A stretch of 24,707 nucleotides of DNA from CAYOWK01 sp964407665 (GCA_964407665.1 CAYOWK010000056.1:1-24707); one strand, 5' to 3'. Counted from the stretch's first letter, positions 1 to 7,354 are shown. Notes: generated by a model from the sequence alone, not told the origin. Numbers and translations are program-made.

Positions 1-33
1 CGAGCGGCTGGCATTCGATGTTTCGGTGGCCAC
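1..33 (-). CDS. possible 5' end of a minus-strand gene (cut by window edge)
   Basis: Reading leftwards, a GTG at 33-31 follows a strong ribosome-site-like GGGAGGG (complement of 38-44) at a spacing of 4 bases and opens a frame that runs off the window as MATETSNASRS. An upstream TATGCT at 114-109 could be a -10 box. Only 11 codons are visible, so no product can be named. An alternative is a plus-strand frame from 2 to 163, but that would end inside a repeat-like sequence. Low confidence. Confidence 0.3.
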   Translation of the reverse strand, partial: MATETSNASRS

Positions 34-140
34 CGAACCCTCCCTTGCCAGACGCCAGGGGGAGAATGCGGCAGGTTCATACCCGGTCGGATTGAACGGG
101 TTGGGACCAGCATATTTAGGACGTCATCGTGGACAACCGC

Positions 141-245
141 GCCCTTTGACAGGCTCAGGGTGAGGCCGCAGACGCGGGATCCGGCGTCCGGTCGCGGCGC
201 CTGTGTCCGGATCCCGCATTTCCGCTACGCTGCGTGCGGGATGAC
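141..245. repeat. intergenic repeat sequences, including a short palindromic unit
   Basis: Two pieces typical of alphaproteobacterial intergenic repeats are seen. At 141-163 is a CCCTTTGACAGGCTCAGGGT-type segment, a motif commonly scattered between genes in this class. At 210-245 is a palindromic unit that begins GATCCCGC and ends GCGGGATGAC, with a pyrimidine/purine-rich loop. The second unit is of the same kind as the element at 14581-14689. The element lies just beyond the 3' end of the minus-strand EAL-like gene. Confidence 0.55.
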
Positions 246-257
246 GAATGAGCGCGA

Positions 258-950
258 TCAGCCGTCGGCGCGGGGCGATACTGCGAAGTGGACGCCTACC
301 GCAGCGAGGTCTTCTGCGTCGCGCCAGAGCGCGTTCTCGGCGATCAGGGCGACGCCGTCTGCAGCGGCGACTTCGATGCGCGAGAGCGGTACGTCGGTCG
401 CCGCGCAAGTTGTCATGTCGATGCGCACGGCTTCGAACGTCGAGCGTGCGCGGGCGTTCATCGGCGTGCGCCAGGACTGGCGCGCATCGAGGCCGACGCG
501 GAAGCCCTTGCGGCGGAAGGCGTCGAGACGGTCCATGGCGAAGTCTTCCAGAGCCGTCACGGAGGCGTCGGTGAAGTCGATGCGGATCTCGCTCGGCAGC
601 AGCTGGGCGCGCATGCAGCCGGCCTCGGCCGCCATCGGGGCGTCGCGGTCGAGCAGGGCGGACATCGGGGCGGTGATGGACAGGGGCCGCTGGGTGACGC
701 CGCCTTCTTCGGCGAGACGGGCGGCGCGCTCGATCAGGTCGCCCAGCCAAGCGCCGGCTGTGCTCTCGGTGGTGTCATGGCGACCGAAACGGACGTCTTC
801 GAAGGCGCGATCCGTCTCGACATGGAGGCCGAACGCGGCGCCGTCGGTCAGACGGACGATGGGGCGGAAACGCAAGCGCATCCGGGCCGGAGCAGGGGCC
901 GGAGCCTCGCTGACAACCAGCCTGAGATGGGAGGCGCGCGCCTGAGACAT
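258..950 (-). CDS. degenerate EAL-domain protein
   Basis: A 230-residue protein that follows the order of EAL-domain segments but lacks their catalytic residues. RPIVRLTDGAAFGLHVE (29-45) occupies the place of the usual QPIVxxxxGxxxGxEAL, so the name-giving EAL triplet reads HVE. IRIDFTDASV matches the LxLEITES segment. FRVGLDARQSW stands where active enzymes have the DDFGTG metal-binding loop, and VRIDMT matches the LKID strand. EAL domains hydrolyse cyclic di-GMP; proteins with these losses are usually inactive and act, if at all, as binding or protein-contact modules. There is no linked GGDEF, PAS or receiver domain and no membrane segment, so it is a stand-alone soluble domain. The ATG at 950 has only a weak ribosome site. 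It is divergent from the NUDIX gene across about 230 bp holding two palindromes. Inactivity is inferred from hand alignment. Confidence 0.75.
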   Translation of the reverse strand: MSQARASHLRLVVSEAPAPAPARMRLRFRPIVRLTDGAAFGLHVETDRAFEDVRFGRHDTTESTAGAWLGDLIERAARLAEEGGVTQRPLSITAPMSALLDRDAPMAAEAGCMRAQLLPSEIRIDFTDASVTALEDFAMDRLDAFRRKGFRVGLDARQSWRTPMNARARSTFEAVRIDMTTCAATDVPLSRIEVAAADGVALIAENALWRDAEDLAAVGVHFAVSPRADG

Positions 951-1054
951 GTTTCACCACGTGTTGTTCTGTGATGAGAACGGGGTACCAGATTAGCCTG
1001 AAGGTCCGGCCAAACCCGGTCGTGCAATTTTCATCAATTCTGATAGAGCCGGAT

Positions 1055-1093
1055 CGACTTCGGTGGGATCGCAAGGCGATCCCACCGAAGTCG
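1055..1093. repeat. perfect 18-bp inverted repeat, 3-base loop
   Basis: The arms CGACTTCGGTGGGATCGC and its exact complement are separated by AAG. It lies in the divergent space between the EAL-like gene and the NUDIX gene. Neither strand has a T run after the stem, so it is not a standard intrinsic terminator. Confidence 0.8.
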
Positions 1094-1119
1094 TGAATCC
1101 GTCTCTAGTCAAAAATGGA

Positions 1120-1166
1120 GAGCATGATTCACGGTTCTGGCGTTTCCGCCCGAACCGATCATGCTC
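1120..1166. repeat. AGCATGAT-type intergenic palindrome
   Basis: GAGCATGAT at 1120-1128 is the exact complement of ATCATGCTC at 1158-1166, and an inner pair GGTTC (1133-1137) / GAACC (1152-1156) extends the fold. This is the layout of abundant intergenic palindromes in Rhizobiales and related alphaproteobacteria, whose outer arms also read AGCATGAT...ATCATGCT. An ATG in the right arm (1161) is in frame with the NUDIX gene but is better read as part of the palindrome than as a start codon. Confidence 0.65.
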
Positions 1167-1178
1167 GGGGCGCCGCGA

Positions 1179-1937
1179 ATGTCCGGGTCAGACAGCCAGC
1201 CTCTTCCCGCCTCGACGGTGATCCTCGTCCGGGACGCACCGGGCCTGACGGTGCTGATGGTGCGCCGCCACGAAGCCATGGCGTTCGGGGCCAGCGCCTG
1301 GGTCTTTCCCGGCGGCAAGGTCAGCGGCGCCGATGCTTCTGGACCGGCAGGCGGGCCTGATGATCATTACCGCCTCGCCGCCATCCGCGAGACGTTCGAG
1401 GAGACCGGCCTGCTGATCGCCCGGCGCCCGGACGGAAGCCCCGCGACGGCGGGCGACTGCGTGGCGCTGCAATCCATGCGCGCGCAGGTGGAAGCCAGCC
1501 CCGGGCTGTTCCCGGCGATGCTGCGGGAGGCCGGGCTGCACCCGGCTCTGGATCAGCTGACGCCATTCGCCCACTGGATCACGCCGCCCTTCGAGAAGCG
1601 CCGGTTCGACACACGCTTCTTTCTCGCTGCGGCGCCGCCGGAGCAGGTTGCGCTGCATGACGGCCGCGAGGCTGTGGATCACGCCTGGTTGTCGCCGGGG
1701 GACATTCTCGACCGCCGGACGCGGGGCGAGGCGCGGCTGATGTTCCCGACCCGGCTGAACGTTGAGCTGCTGGCGTCGTGCGCAAACGTCGCCGATGCGG
1801 TCGGCGTCGCGCTGCGCCGTCCGGTGGTGCCGGTTCTGCCTGTTGTGGTGGAGCGGGACGGCCAGCGCATGCTGAAGATCCCGGCCGAGGCGGGTTACAG
1901 CGTGGTCGAGGAGACCATGGAGAATGTGATGCGGTAG
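1179..1937 (+). CDS. NUDIX hydrolase (NUDT19-like)
   Basis: A 252-residue NUDIX-superfamily protein, expected to cleave a nucleoside diphosphate linked to another group such as a CoA derivative. The NUDIX box is visible: a glycine-rich WVFPGGK lead (41-47), an insertion of about 20 residues, then RETFEETGLL (70-79), which fits the REUxEExGU consensus with E71, E74 and E75 as the metal ligands. A long insertion between the glycine lead and the REUxEE helix, and a C-terminal HWITPPFEKRRFDTRFFLA segment, are features of the NUDT19/RP2p-type group, which act on CoA or nucleotide sugars; the exact substrate cannot be read. The start was set at the ATG at 1179 because the earlier in-frame ATG (1161) lies in the arm of a palindrome. 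The gene converges on the Hpt gene, with 22 bp between their stops. Confidence 0.85.
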   Translation: MSGSDSQPLPASTVILVRDAPGLTVLMVRRHEAMAFGASAWVFPGGKVSGADASGPAGGPDDHYRLAAIRETFEETGLLIARRPDGSPATAGDCVALQSMRAQVEASPGLFPAMLREAGLHPALDQLTPFAHWITPPFEKRRFDTRFFLAAAPPEQVALHDGREAVDHAWLSPGDILDRRTRGEARLMFPTRLNVELLASCANVADAVGVALRRPVVPVLPVVVERDGQRMLKIPAEAGYSVVEETMENVMR

Positions 1938-1959
1938 GCGGGCCCGGCTGGCGTCCGGG

Positions 1960-2460
1960 TCAGCTCGGCACGCCCGCCATCAGCTGGCGCGTCCGTTCTT
2001 CAAGCTCGGTCGTCAGTTCGACGCCGACGGGGTGAGCCGGGTCCTTGATCTTGCTGAGGACGATGGCTTTCACGGCGTCGACATGGGCCTTCAGGATCGT
2101 GTTGGGGACGGTCACGCCCGCGTTGACGGCGTCCTCGCCGGTGAGCTTGCAAAGCGAGCTGCAGATCCGCCCGACGAGCGGATACCCGTATGTGGGCGCG
2201 AGGCCCTTCAGATCGTGGGAGCGGCGGTGCAACTCGAGCATGGCCGCTTCGCCGCCGCCCGCAGCTTCATACTTCGTCCAGGAATGGCCAAGGTTGGTCA
2301 TCTCCTCGAGGATCCAGTCCCCGAACTGTTCGGACAGCTTGCTGAGCGCGGCTTCCGCGCGCGCAATGGCCTTCTCGTCGATGGCAGGAAGCGCGCCGCC
2401 CAGCTTCGCCTTCAGCACATTCGGCGGCGTGATGACTTCGATGGGCTTCTGCCTGGACAT
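1960..2460 (-). CDS. Hpt (histidine phosphotransfer) domain protein
   Basis: A 166-residue soluble protein with an Hpt-type four-helix signature: LELHRRSHDLKGLAPTYGY, in which H82 is the expected phosphorylated histidine, followed by the glycine and hydrophobic pattern of the next helix (LVGRICSSLCKL). Hpt proteins pass phosphoryl groups between receiver domains of hybrid kinases and response regulators. The first 45 residues form a charged, helix-prone lead. No kinase or receiver gene is adjacent, so its partners are presumably encoded elsewhere. This architecture of a single Hpt domain with N- and C-terminal helices is frequent in Caulobacterales. The ribosome site is weak. Upstream, 2461-2652 contains no gene; a GTTAACC sequence (complement of about 2561-2567) resembles one half of a CtrA box but no second half is present. 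Confidence 0.8.
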   Translation of the reverse strand: MSRQKPIEVITPPNVLKAKLGGALPAIDEKAIARAEAALSKLSEQFGDWILEEMTNLGHSWTKYEAAGGGEAAMLELHRRSHDLKGLAPTYGYPLVGRICSSLCKLTGEDAVNAGVTVPNTILKAHVDAVKAIVLSKIKDPAHPVGVELTTELEERTRQLMAGVPS

Positions 2461-2652
2461 GAGAGAGACGCTACCTCTTGTTCATCGGGCGCTGGGTTAT
2501 TCGACTGCTAGAGCGCGCTGCGAGCCCGATCCATGGCTTACCGCACCTTCCGCAAGACTGGTTAACAAAAAGCTCCGGTTGATTCGCAGATTAGTACTGG
2601 CGCGTGATCCACACCAGACCGGGATGCGGGTGCGAGCCGGACGGGATAGACC

Positions 2653-3426
2653 CTAGAGCGAGAACTGTTCCTGGAGGATGCGTTCGTCCAGCGCGTGTCC
2701 CTCGTCGAAGAGCATCGTGAGAGGCCGCAACCGGTCCTCGCGGACCTGGGCGTGGCTGAGGTCGCGCACCTCACGGGTATCTGCGGAAGCGGCGACCCCG
2801 CGCAGCGTGGGGTCCAGCACCTCGATGTCCACCTTGGCGTCGTGGCGGAGCAGCGCGCCGCGCCAGCGACGCGGGCGGAAGGGGGAGATGGGCGTCAGGG
2901 CCAGAAGGTTTGCGCCCAGCGGCAGGATGGGGCCGTGTGCGGACAGGTTGTAGGCGGTCGATCCTGCTGGCGTCGCCACCAGCACGCCGTCCGCCGCCAG
3001 CTCGCCCAGCCGTTCGCGGCCATCGACCAGGATGCGGAGTTTTGCGGTCTGGGACGTCTGGCGCAGGAGGGAGACCTCGTTGATGGCGTGAAGGGTGTGG
3101 ACCTGCCCGCCTGTCTGGGTCGCCTTCAGCTCGAGCGGAAAGATCACCTGCCGGACGGCCGCATCGACGCGCTCGGGCACATTGTCGGTGCTGAACTCGT
3201 TCATCAGGAAGCCGACCGTGCCCCTGTGCATGCCGTAGACGGGTATGTGGTCGGTGAAGCGGCCGCGCAGCGTATCCAGCATCCAGCCGTCGCCGCCCAG
3301 CGCCACGATGACTTCTGCGGATTCCAGGGGCGACTGGCGGTAGCGGCGCAGCATCTGCTGCAGCGCCGACTGGGCCGCCGGCCGCTCCGAGGCGGTGAAG
3401 TGCAGTTTGGGGTCGCCCGCCGACAT
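2653..3426 (-). CDS. nadK: NAD kinase
   Basis: A 257-residue ATP-dependent NAD kinase, which makes NADP from NAD in the cytoplasm. The diagnostic phosphate-binding GGDG motif is at residues 44-47 (VALGGDGWMLDTL). The NEVSL segment and TPAGSTAYNLSAHGPIL, the second family signature around the NAD site, follow in the right order. The length matches alphaproteobacterial NAD kinases, which are shorter than the roughly 290-residue E. coli enzyme. The frame stays open far upstream, over the antisense of the next gene, but the ATG at 3426 gives the family N-terminus (MSAGDPKLHFTAS) and the upstream part has no family resemblance. The gene is divergent from the class II aldolase gene; the 141 bp between them must hold both promoters. 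Confidence 0.93.
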   Translation of the reverse strand: MSAGDPKLHFTASERPAAQSALQQMLRRYRQSPLESAEVIVALGGDGWMLDTLRGRFTDHIPVYGMHRGTVGFLMNEFSTDNVPERVDAAVRQVIFPLELKATQTGGQVHTLHAINEVSLLRQTSQTAKLRILVDGRERLGELAADGVLVATPAGSTAYNLSAHGPILPLGANLLALTPISPFRPRRWRGALLRHDAKVDIEVLDPTLRGVAASADTREVRDLSHAQVREDRLRPLTMLFDEGHALDERILQEQFSL

Positions 3427-3567
3427 CGAATTCTCCAGCTTCACGAGGGGCACGTTACCTGCCGGAACCCGGATTGACGAATCGGGAGCTTCCGGCCCCG
3501 CTCGCATGGCCGTCTGGAATGTAATATAGAGTTCGATACAAAGAGTTTCGCCGTCCGGAGCACGATT

Positions 3568-4335
3568 ATGGCCGATGACATGAAGATCCTTTCCATCCGC
3601 GACCGCGTCAGCGCCGAGGAATGGCAGGTGCGGTGCGAGCTGGCGGCGCTGTACCGGCTGGTCGCCCTGCATGGCTGGGACGACATGATCTACACGCACA
3701 TTTCGGCGCGCGTGCCCGGTCCCGAGCACCACTTCCTGATCAATCCCTATGGGCTGTTCTTCAACGAGATCACGGCGTCCTCGCTCGTGAAGATCGACCT
3801 CGAGGGCAACATCGTCGAGCCGTCGCGCTACGCTGTGAACCCCGCCGGGTTCACCATCCACTCGGCCATCCACGACGCGCGCGAGGATGCGAAGTTCGTC
3901 CTGCACGTGCACGCGGATGCCGGGATCGCCGTCTCGGCGACGAAGGAAGGGCTGCTGCCGATCAGCCAGCACGCACTGATCGTGATGCCGTTCCTCGCCT
4001 ACCACGAATACGAGGGCATCGCCCTCGACCTTGGCGAGCGGGAGCGGCTGGTCCGCGATCTGGGCGACAAGACGCTGCTGATGTTGTGGAACCACGGAAC
4101 GCTGTCCGTCGGCCAGTCAGCCGCCGACTGCTGGCAGGGCATCTACTTCCTCGAGCGCGCCTGCCGGATGCAGGTGATGGCGCTGGCGGGCGGTCGCGAA
4201 AACATCCGCATCGCGCCGCAGGAGGCGCAGGATACCGTGAAGCAGCAGGTGGGCTTCTCGGGCATGAGCGGGCGACTGGCCTGGCCGGGCCTGCTGCGCA
4301 AGGTGGAGCGGGAATCGCCCGGCTACGACAGCTAG
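3568..4335 (+). CDS. class II aldolase/adducin family protein
   Basis: A 255-residue protein with the class II aldolase/adducin fold. The metal-site histidines are present: HVH at 113-115 and H176 in LWNHGTLSVG. At the position where fuculose-1-phosphate aldolase has its catalytic glutamate, hand alignment from the HxH motif puts a glycine (AGFTIHSAIHD, G94), as in the adducin-like members of unknown reaction. It may therefore bind a metal but not be a standard aldolase; the true substrate is unknown. The ATG is preceded by GGAG at a spacing of 7 bases. The gene stands alone and ends 9 bp from the stop of the convergent YCII-type gene. Confidence 0.85.
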   Translation: MADDMKILSIRDRVSAEEWQVRCELAALYRLVALHGWDDMIYTHISARVPGPEHHFLINPYGLFFNEITASSLVKIDLEGNIVEPSRYAVNPAGFTIHSAIHDAREDAKFVLHVHADAGIAVSATKEGLLPISQHALIVMPFLAYHEYEGIALDLGERERLVRDLGDKTLLMLWNHGTLSVGQSAADCWQGIYFLERACRMQVMALAGGRENIRIAPQEAQDTVKQQVGFSGMSGRLAWPGLLRKVERESPGYDS

Positions 4336-4344
4336 GTCCGGGCG

Positions 4345-4779
4345 CTAGGCAACGCCAAGCATGCCGCGCTCTCCGTCGCGTGGCGCAGCGAGCTCCTCGG
4401 GCGTCACGAAGTCTGCGAGATCTTCCGCCTCGTAGAACGGCCGGATTTCCATCTCGCCTTCCATGCCGGGGATGGTGGGAGCGCGGTTGGCCCAGGCCAT
4501 CGCCTCGTCCATGTCCTTCACCTCCCAGATCGAGAAGCCCACGACAACCTCGCGCGTCTCCGCAAACGGTCCGTCAATTATGGTGCGTCCTGACGCGTCG
4601 AAGACGATGCGCTTTGCGTCCGCATTGTTCTTGAGCCCGGCGGCGGCCACGAAGACACCGGCGGCCACCAGCTCCTCTGTGAACCTGTCCATCGCCGCGA
4701 AGGCTGCCAGCATTTCGGGCGAAGGGGGCATGCCGTCCTTCATGCCCTCGGCGGCCTTTGAAAACACCATGACGCGCAT
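4345..4779 (-). CDS. YCII/DGPF-domain protein
   Basis: A 144-residue protein of the YCII-related family, a dimeric alpha-beta barrel fold like that of the DGPF proteins often encoded next to ECF sigma factors. The signature IIDGPFAE is at 67-74, and a following WEVKDMDEAMAWANRAP segment is the second typical helix. Function in the family is mostly unknown; some members have muconolactone-isomerase-like folds. There is no sigma-factor gene beside it here, unlike many DGPF clusters. A GGGAG ribosome site lies 7 bases before the ATG at 4779. The C-terminal 30 residues extend beyond the core domain. Confidence 0.85.
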   Translation of the reverse strand: MRVMVFSKAAEGMKDGMPPSPEMLAAFAAMDRFTEELVAAGVFVAAAGLKNNADAKRIVFDASGRTIIDGPFAETREVVVGFSIWEVKDMDEAMAWANRAPTIPGMEGEMEIRPFYEAEDLADFVTPEELAAPRDGERGMLGVA

Positions 4780-4981
4780 CGTCTGTCTCCCTGGTCAAAC
4801 CCGCCCCAGCGGCGCCTCATGGGAATGACGGATGAACCTGCCAGAACGCGACAGGCTGCGGCCAGTTTTTTTGAGCGCTGTGCTGCGCGACCGCACGCTC
4901 GCCTGTGAGAGCGCCATCGGATAAGGAGACCGGGATCGAGACGCAGCGCAAAGATGTGGCTCTTGCGTGCTGGAGGCCCGG

Positions 4982-5605
4982 GTGAAGAGCATGCGGCGGG
5001 AGACGTCACCGGGCGGGACGGGCGCGAGGCTCATCCTTTTCAACAAGCCGTTCGGCGTGCAGTCCCAGTTCAGCGGCGGGGCGCCGGATCGGTCCGATAC
5101 GCTGGCGGGCTATGTCGACCGTCCCGGCGTCTATCCGGCCGGCCGCCTCGACAAGGACAGCGAGGGGCTGCTTCTGCTGACCGATGACGGCCAGCTTCAG
5201 GCGCGCATTGCCGATCCGAAGTTCAAGCTGCCCAAGACCTATCTGGTGCAGGTGGAGGGCGAGCCGGACGCGGCAAGTCTCGAGGCGCTCCGTCGCGGCG
5301 TGATGCTGAAGGACGGCGTGACGCGGCCGGCGGAGGCCGAGCAGATGGCGCCGCCCGAGCTGTGGCCACGCGATCCGCCGGTGCGGTTCCGCAAGAGCGT
5401 GCCGGACAGCTGGATCCGCCTGACAATCCGGGAGGGCCGCAACCGCCAGGTGCGCCGCATGACGGCGGCGGTCGGGCTGCCGACGCTGAGGCTGGTGCGC
5501 TGGGCGATCGGGGACTGGACGGTCGAGGGGCTTGCGCCGGGCGCATGGCGGGAGGTTCGCCTGGCGGCTGCGGCCAGCGGGACGGGCGGCTGGCCGCCCG
5601 GCTGA
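4982..5605 (+). CDS. rluE: RluE-type 23S rRNA pseudouridine synthase
   Basis: A 207-residue RsuA/RluE-family pseudouridine synthase without an N-terminal S4 domain. The opening LILFNKPFGVQSQFS, the catalytic motif GRLDKDSEGLLLLT with the active-site aspartate at D57, the PKTYLVQVEGEP strand and the late REGRNRQVRRMTAAVGLPTLRLVR segment all match RluE, which modifies uridine 2457 (E. coli numbering) of 23S rRNA. GTG at 4982 was chosen because GGAGG lies 5 bases before it; GTG 4967 and ATG 4991 are in-frame alternatives. The C-terminal alanine/glycine-rich tail is poorly conserved. The gene stands alone, with about 200 bp of non-coding DNA upstream. The assignment to RluE rather than RluB or RsuA rests on the short length and the missing S4 domain. 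Confidence 0.88.
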   Translation: MKSMRRETSPGGTGARLILFNKPFGVQSQFSGGAPDRSDTLAGYVDRPGVYPAGRLDKDSEGLLLLTDDGQLQARIADPKFKLPKTYLVQVEGEPDAASLEALRRGVMLKDGVTRPAEAEQMAPPELWPRDPPVRFRKSVPDSWIRLTIREGRNRQVRRMTAAVGLPTLRLVRWAIGDWTVEGLAPGAWREVRLAAAASGTGGWPPG

Positions 5606-5677
5606 CCGGCCAGGTTGCGGGAATTCGGGCCTGAAACTCGTTTGCCCCTTGCACATGAATTCGTTTTCCCTGCAGAT

Positions 5678-5686
5678 TGTGGATAA
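5678..5686 (-). promoter_or_regulatory. single perfect DnaA box
   Basis: TGTGGATAA is the exact complement of the consensus DnaA box TTATCCACA. It lies in the 130-bp space before the barrel-protein gene. Only one box is seen and there is no AT-rich unwinding region, so this is not evidence for an origin. It could regulate the downstream gene or be a chance match. Confidence 0.4.
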
Positions 5687-5735
5687 CTTTGATCCATGGG
5701 TGGGGCGGGGCCGGGGAAACCGGCTCTGAGGGGAC

Positions 5736-6443
5736 ATGAGCGGGGGACAGACACGTGCAGCAGCGCGCCTTGCGCTGCTGGCGACGGGTGCGGGCGCTGC
5801 ATCACCGGAGGCGCTGGCGGGCGCCTGGTCGAACGAGGCGGGCGGCGGCCAGCAGATCGCGACCTTCTCAAAGGAAACCAGCGATTTCGGGACCGGCTGG
5901 CGAAGCGACATCCTCATCGAGGGCGGGCTCGGCGGCGGCTGGGACCTGACGTTCAAGACGCAGACGCTGCTGCGCACCGATTTCGCCTATGACGAGCGCT
6001 CGACCTACGAAGCTGGCGTGCGGCGGTCCTTTCCGCTGAGCCCCAATTCCGTGGTGGCGGTGCAGGCGACGGTGCTTGGCGGGGAATCCCTGTCCCCCTT
6101 CACGTGCGAGGGCGTGGGCTATGAGGCGCGGGTGGCCTATGGCGTCTCCGGCCGCGTCGGCGACCGGAATGTCTATGCGAACATCGAAGGCGCGCGGCGC
6201 GAGCGCGGCGAGGACTGCCGCCGATCGCTTCTTGAAGTCGCCGTCGGCGCGGAGGTCGGGCCGAAGGTGCGCGCTGTCGCGAAGGCCTGGACGGAGCAGG
6301 GCGACGGGAGCCGCTCCGTCAAGGCGGAGGGCATTCTGCTCTATGATTTTGAGACCTACAGTCTCGGGCTCGGTTATCGCCGGGAAATATCCGGACAGTT
6401 CGAGGAGGAGGGTATCCTCCTCAGTTACTCGACGAAAATGTAG
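5736..6443 (+). CDS. probable outer-membrane beta-barrel protein, function unknown
   Basis: A 235-residue protein of unknown role. The N-terminus has a basic start and an alanine-rich hydrophobic stretch (about 9-29, ending ALAG-AWS), consistent with a signal peptide. The mature part alternates polar and hydrophobic residues in strand-length runs with many glycine and tyrosine turns (GWRSDILIEGGLGGGWDLTF, YEARVAYGVSGRVGDRNVYA, YSLGLGYRREI), and ends EGILLSYSTKM. This pattern resembles an 8- to 12-stranded outer-membrane barrel, although the final residue is methionine rather than the usual phenylalanine. Two cysteines (in FTCEG and EDCRRS) could form a loop disulfide. ATG 5736 is preceded by GAGGGGAC. 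No neighbour indicates a role. A different secreted beta-sheet protein is possible. Confidence 0.6.
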   Translation: MSGGQTRAAARLALLATGAGAASPEALAGAWSNEAGGGQQIATFSKETSDFGTGWRSDILIEGGLGGGWDLTFKTQTLLRTDFAYDERSTYEAGVRRSFPLSPNSVVAVQATVLGGESLSPFTCEGVGYEARVAYGVSGRVGDRNVYANIEGARRERGEDCRRSLLEVAVGAEVGPKVRAVAKAWTEQGDGSRSVKAEGILLYDFETYSLGLGYRREISGQFEEEGILLSYSTKM

Positions 6444-6531
6444 GCGCGACTTGCCAGATAGAGTCCGGCTTTAGCGGGGTTCCCCGTTCGCTCCGAGGGT
6501 GTGAGTGTTCTGCGGGATGCTGCGGCAGGTT

Positions 6532-6672
6532 CCTCCCCCGAACCGGGGAGGATGTCCGAAGGACAGGTGGGGGTGCAGCCTGCCAGCCTGCACAGGCGCC
6601 TGCGTTCCGGGATAGACCGGACCCCCACCCGCCAGCGCTCCGCGCTGTCGACCTCCCCCGTTCGGGGGAGGG
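6532..6672. repeat. nested palindromic intergenic element (family B, copy 1)
   Basis: A 141-bp element built as an inverted pair. Each end is a hairpin: CCTCCCCCG/CGGGGAGG around AAC at 6532-6551, and CCTCCCCCG/CGGGGGAGG around TT at about 6652-6671. Inside them GGTGGGGGT (6566-6574) pairs with ACCCCCACC (6621-6629). Small self-complementary modules (GTCCGAAGGAC on the left, CAGCGCTCCGCGCTG on the right) sit between the outer hairpin and the G-run. The same design recurs at 22861-23019. It fills the space between the convergent barrel-protein and cytochrome c genes and could act as a transcription barrier. No coding frame in it is credible. Confidence 0.8.
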
Positions 6673-6729
6673 GGTTCCCCTACACATCTATGTGTCGCTG
6701 TAGTTGCAGAAATGCGGAGCCGGTTCGCC

Positions 6730-7239
6730 CTACTGGGCCGTCTCGGCCAGCAGGTAGCCTATCAGGTTCTTGCGCTCCACCGGGTCGGAGATGCCGTTGA
6801 AGAACATGGCGCTGCCCGGGAGGTATTCGGTGGGCTTGGCCAGCCATGCGTCGATCTCTTCCGGCAGCCAGACCGTCATGGCCGTGGCGCTAGCAAAGCC
6901 GACCATCGCCTCGGAATAGCGGAAGCCCTCCTTGGAGCCCGGCTTGCGGGCGAAGACGCCATGGAGGTTCGGGCCGACCATGTCGCCGTCCGCCGATTCG
7001 ACGGCATGGCAGGCGCGGCACTTGATCATGTACGACTGCTTACCGGCTTCCAGATCCGCCTCGTTGTAGGGCGCCGGCAGGCCGTCAGCTGTCAGCACGA
7101 TTTCCGGCGCAGCCGGGGCTGCGGGCGTTTCGGCGACGGCAGGCGCAGCAGGTTCCGCGGTCTCGGCAGGCGCCGGGCTGCAGGCGGCCGTCAGAAGAAA
7201 TCCGGCCAGCGCGACGCTAGCGAAGATTTTGTTATGCAT
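6730..7239 (-). CDS. lipid-anchored class I cytochrome c
   Basis: A 169-residue c-type cytochrome for periplasmic electron transfer. A lipoprotein signal ends LLTAAC, with C20 as the lipidated residue. An alanine/proline-rich tether follows (21-46) and leads to a cytochrome c domain with the heme-attachment motif CRACH (74-78) and the distal methionine M145 in LPGSAMFFNG. GPNLHGVFARKPG after the heme site and the C-terminal LIGYLLAETAQ helix are typical of mitochondrial-like/c2 cytochromes. It could shuttle electrons between the bc1 complex, whose genes begin at 23604, and an oxidase, but that link is inferred. The ribosome site AAGGGG is 8 bases before the ATG. It is divergent from pgi. Confidence 0.92.
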   Translation of the reverse strand: MHNKIFASVALAGFLLTAACSPAPAETAEPAAPAVAETPAAPAAPEIVLTADGLPAPYNEADLEAGKQSYMIKCRACHAVESADGDMVGPNLHGVFARKPGSKEGFRYSEAMVGFASATAMTVWLPEEIDAWLAKPTEYLPGSAMFFNGISDPVERKNLIGYLLAETAQ

Positions 7240-7354
7240 TTCGGATACCCCTTGAATTAAACCCGTACGGCTCTTTTTGGGGGCTTACGCCTGCGGCCGG
7301 GACGAGTACGCAGGTTCGCCACTGACTGCAGATTGCGGCACACCGCAAGGGAAA

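Noticed and set aside
160..945. Long plus-strand frames opposite the EAL-like gene
   Set aside because: Composition is Arg/Ser/Ala-rich with no domain; the minus-strand frame shows the ordered EAL-fold segments.
2461..2652. tRNA or small gene between the Hpt and NAD kinase genes
   Set aside because: No cloverleaf with a TTCGA-type arm and CCA-adjacent stem could be drawn, and no frame has a ribosome site.
2653..4095. A 480-codon reading frame covering NAD kinase and its upstream region
   Set aside because: Everything before 3426 lies antisense to the class II aldolase gene and lacks NAD kinase similarity; the gene begins at 3426.
5678..5686. Replication origin
   Set aside because: Only one DnaA box, no AT-rich unwinding element and no origin-linked genes such as dnaA, dnaN, gidA or hemE.
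6444..6729. CRISPR-like array or small RNA gene
   Set aside because: The repeats are nested inverted arms, not regularly spaced direct repeats, and no cas gene is present.
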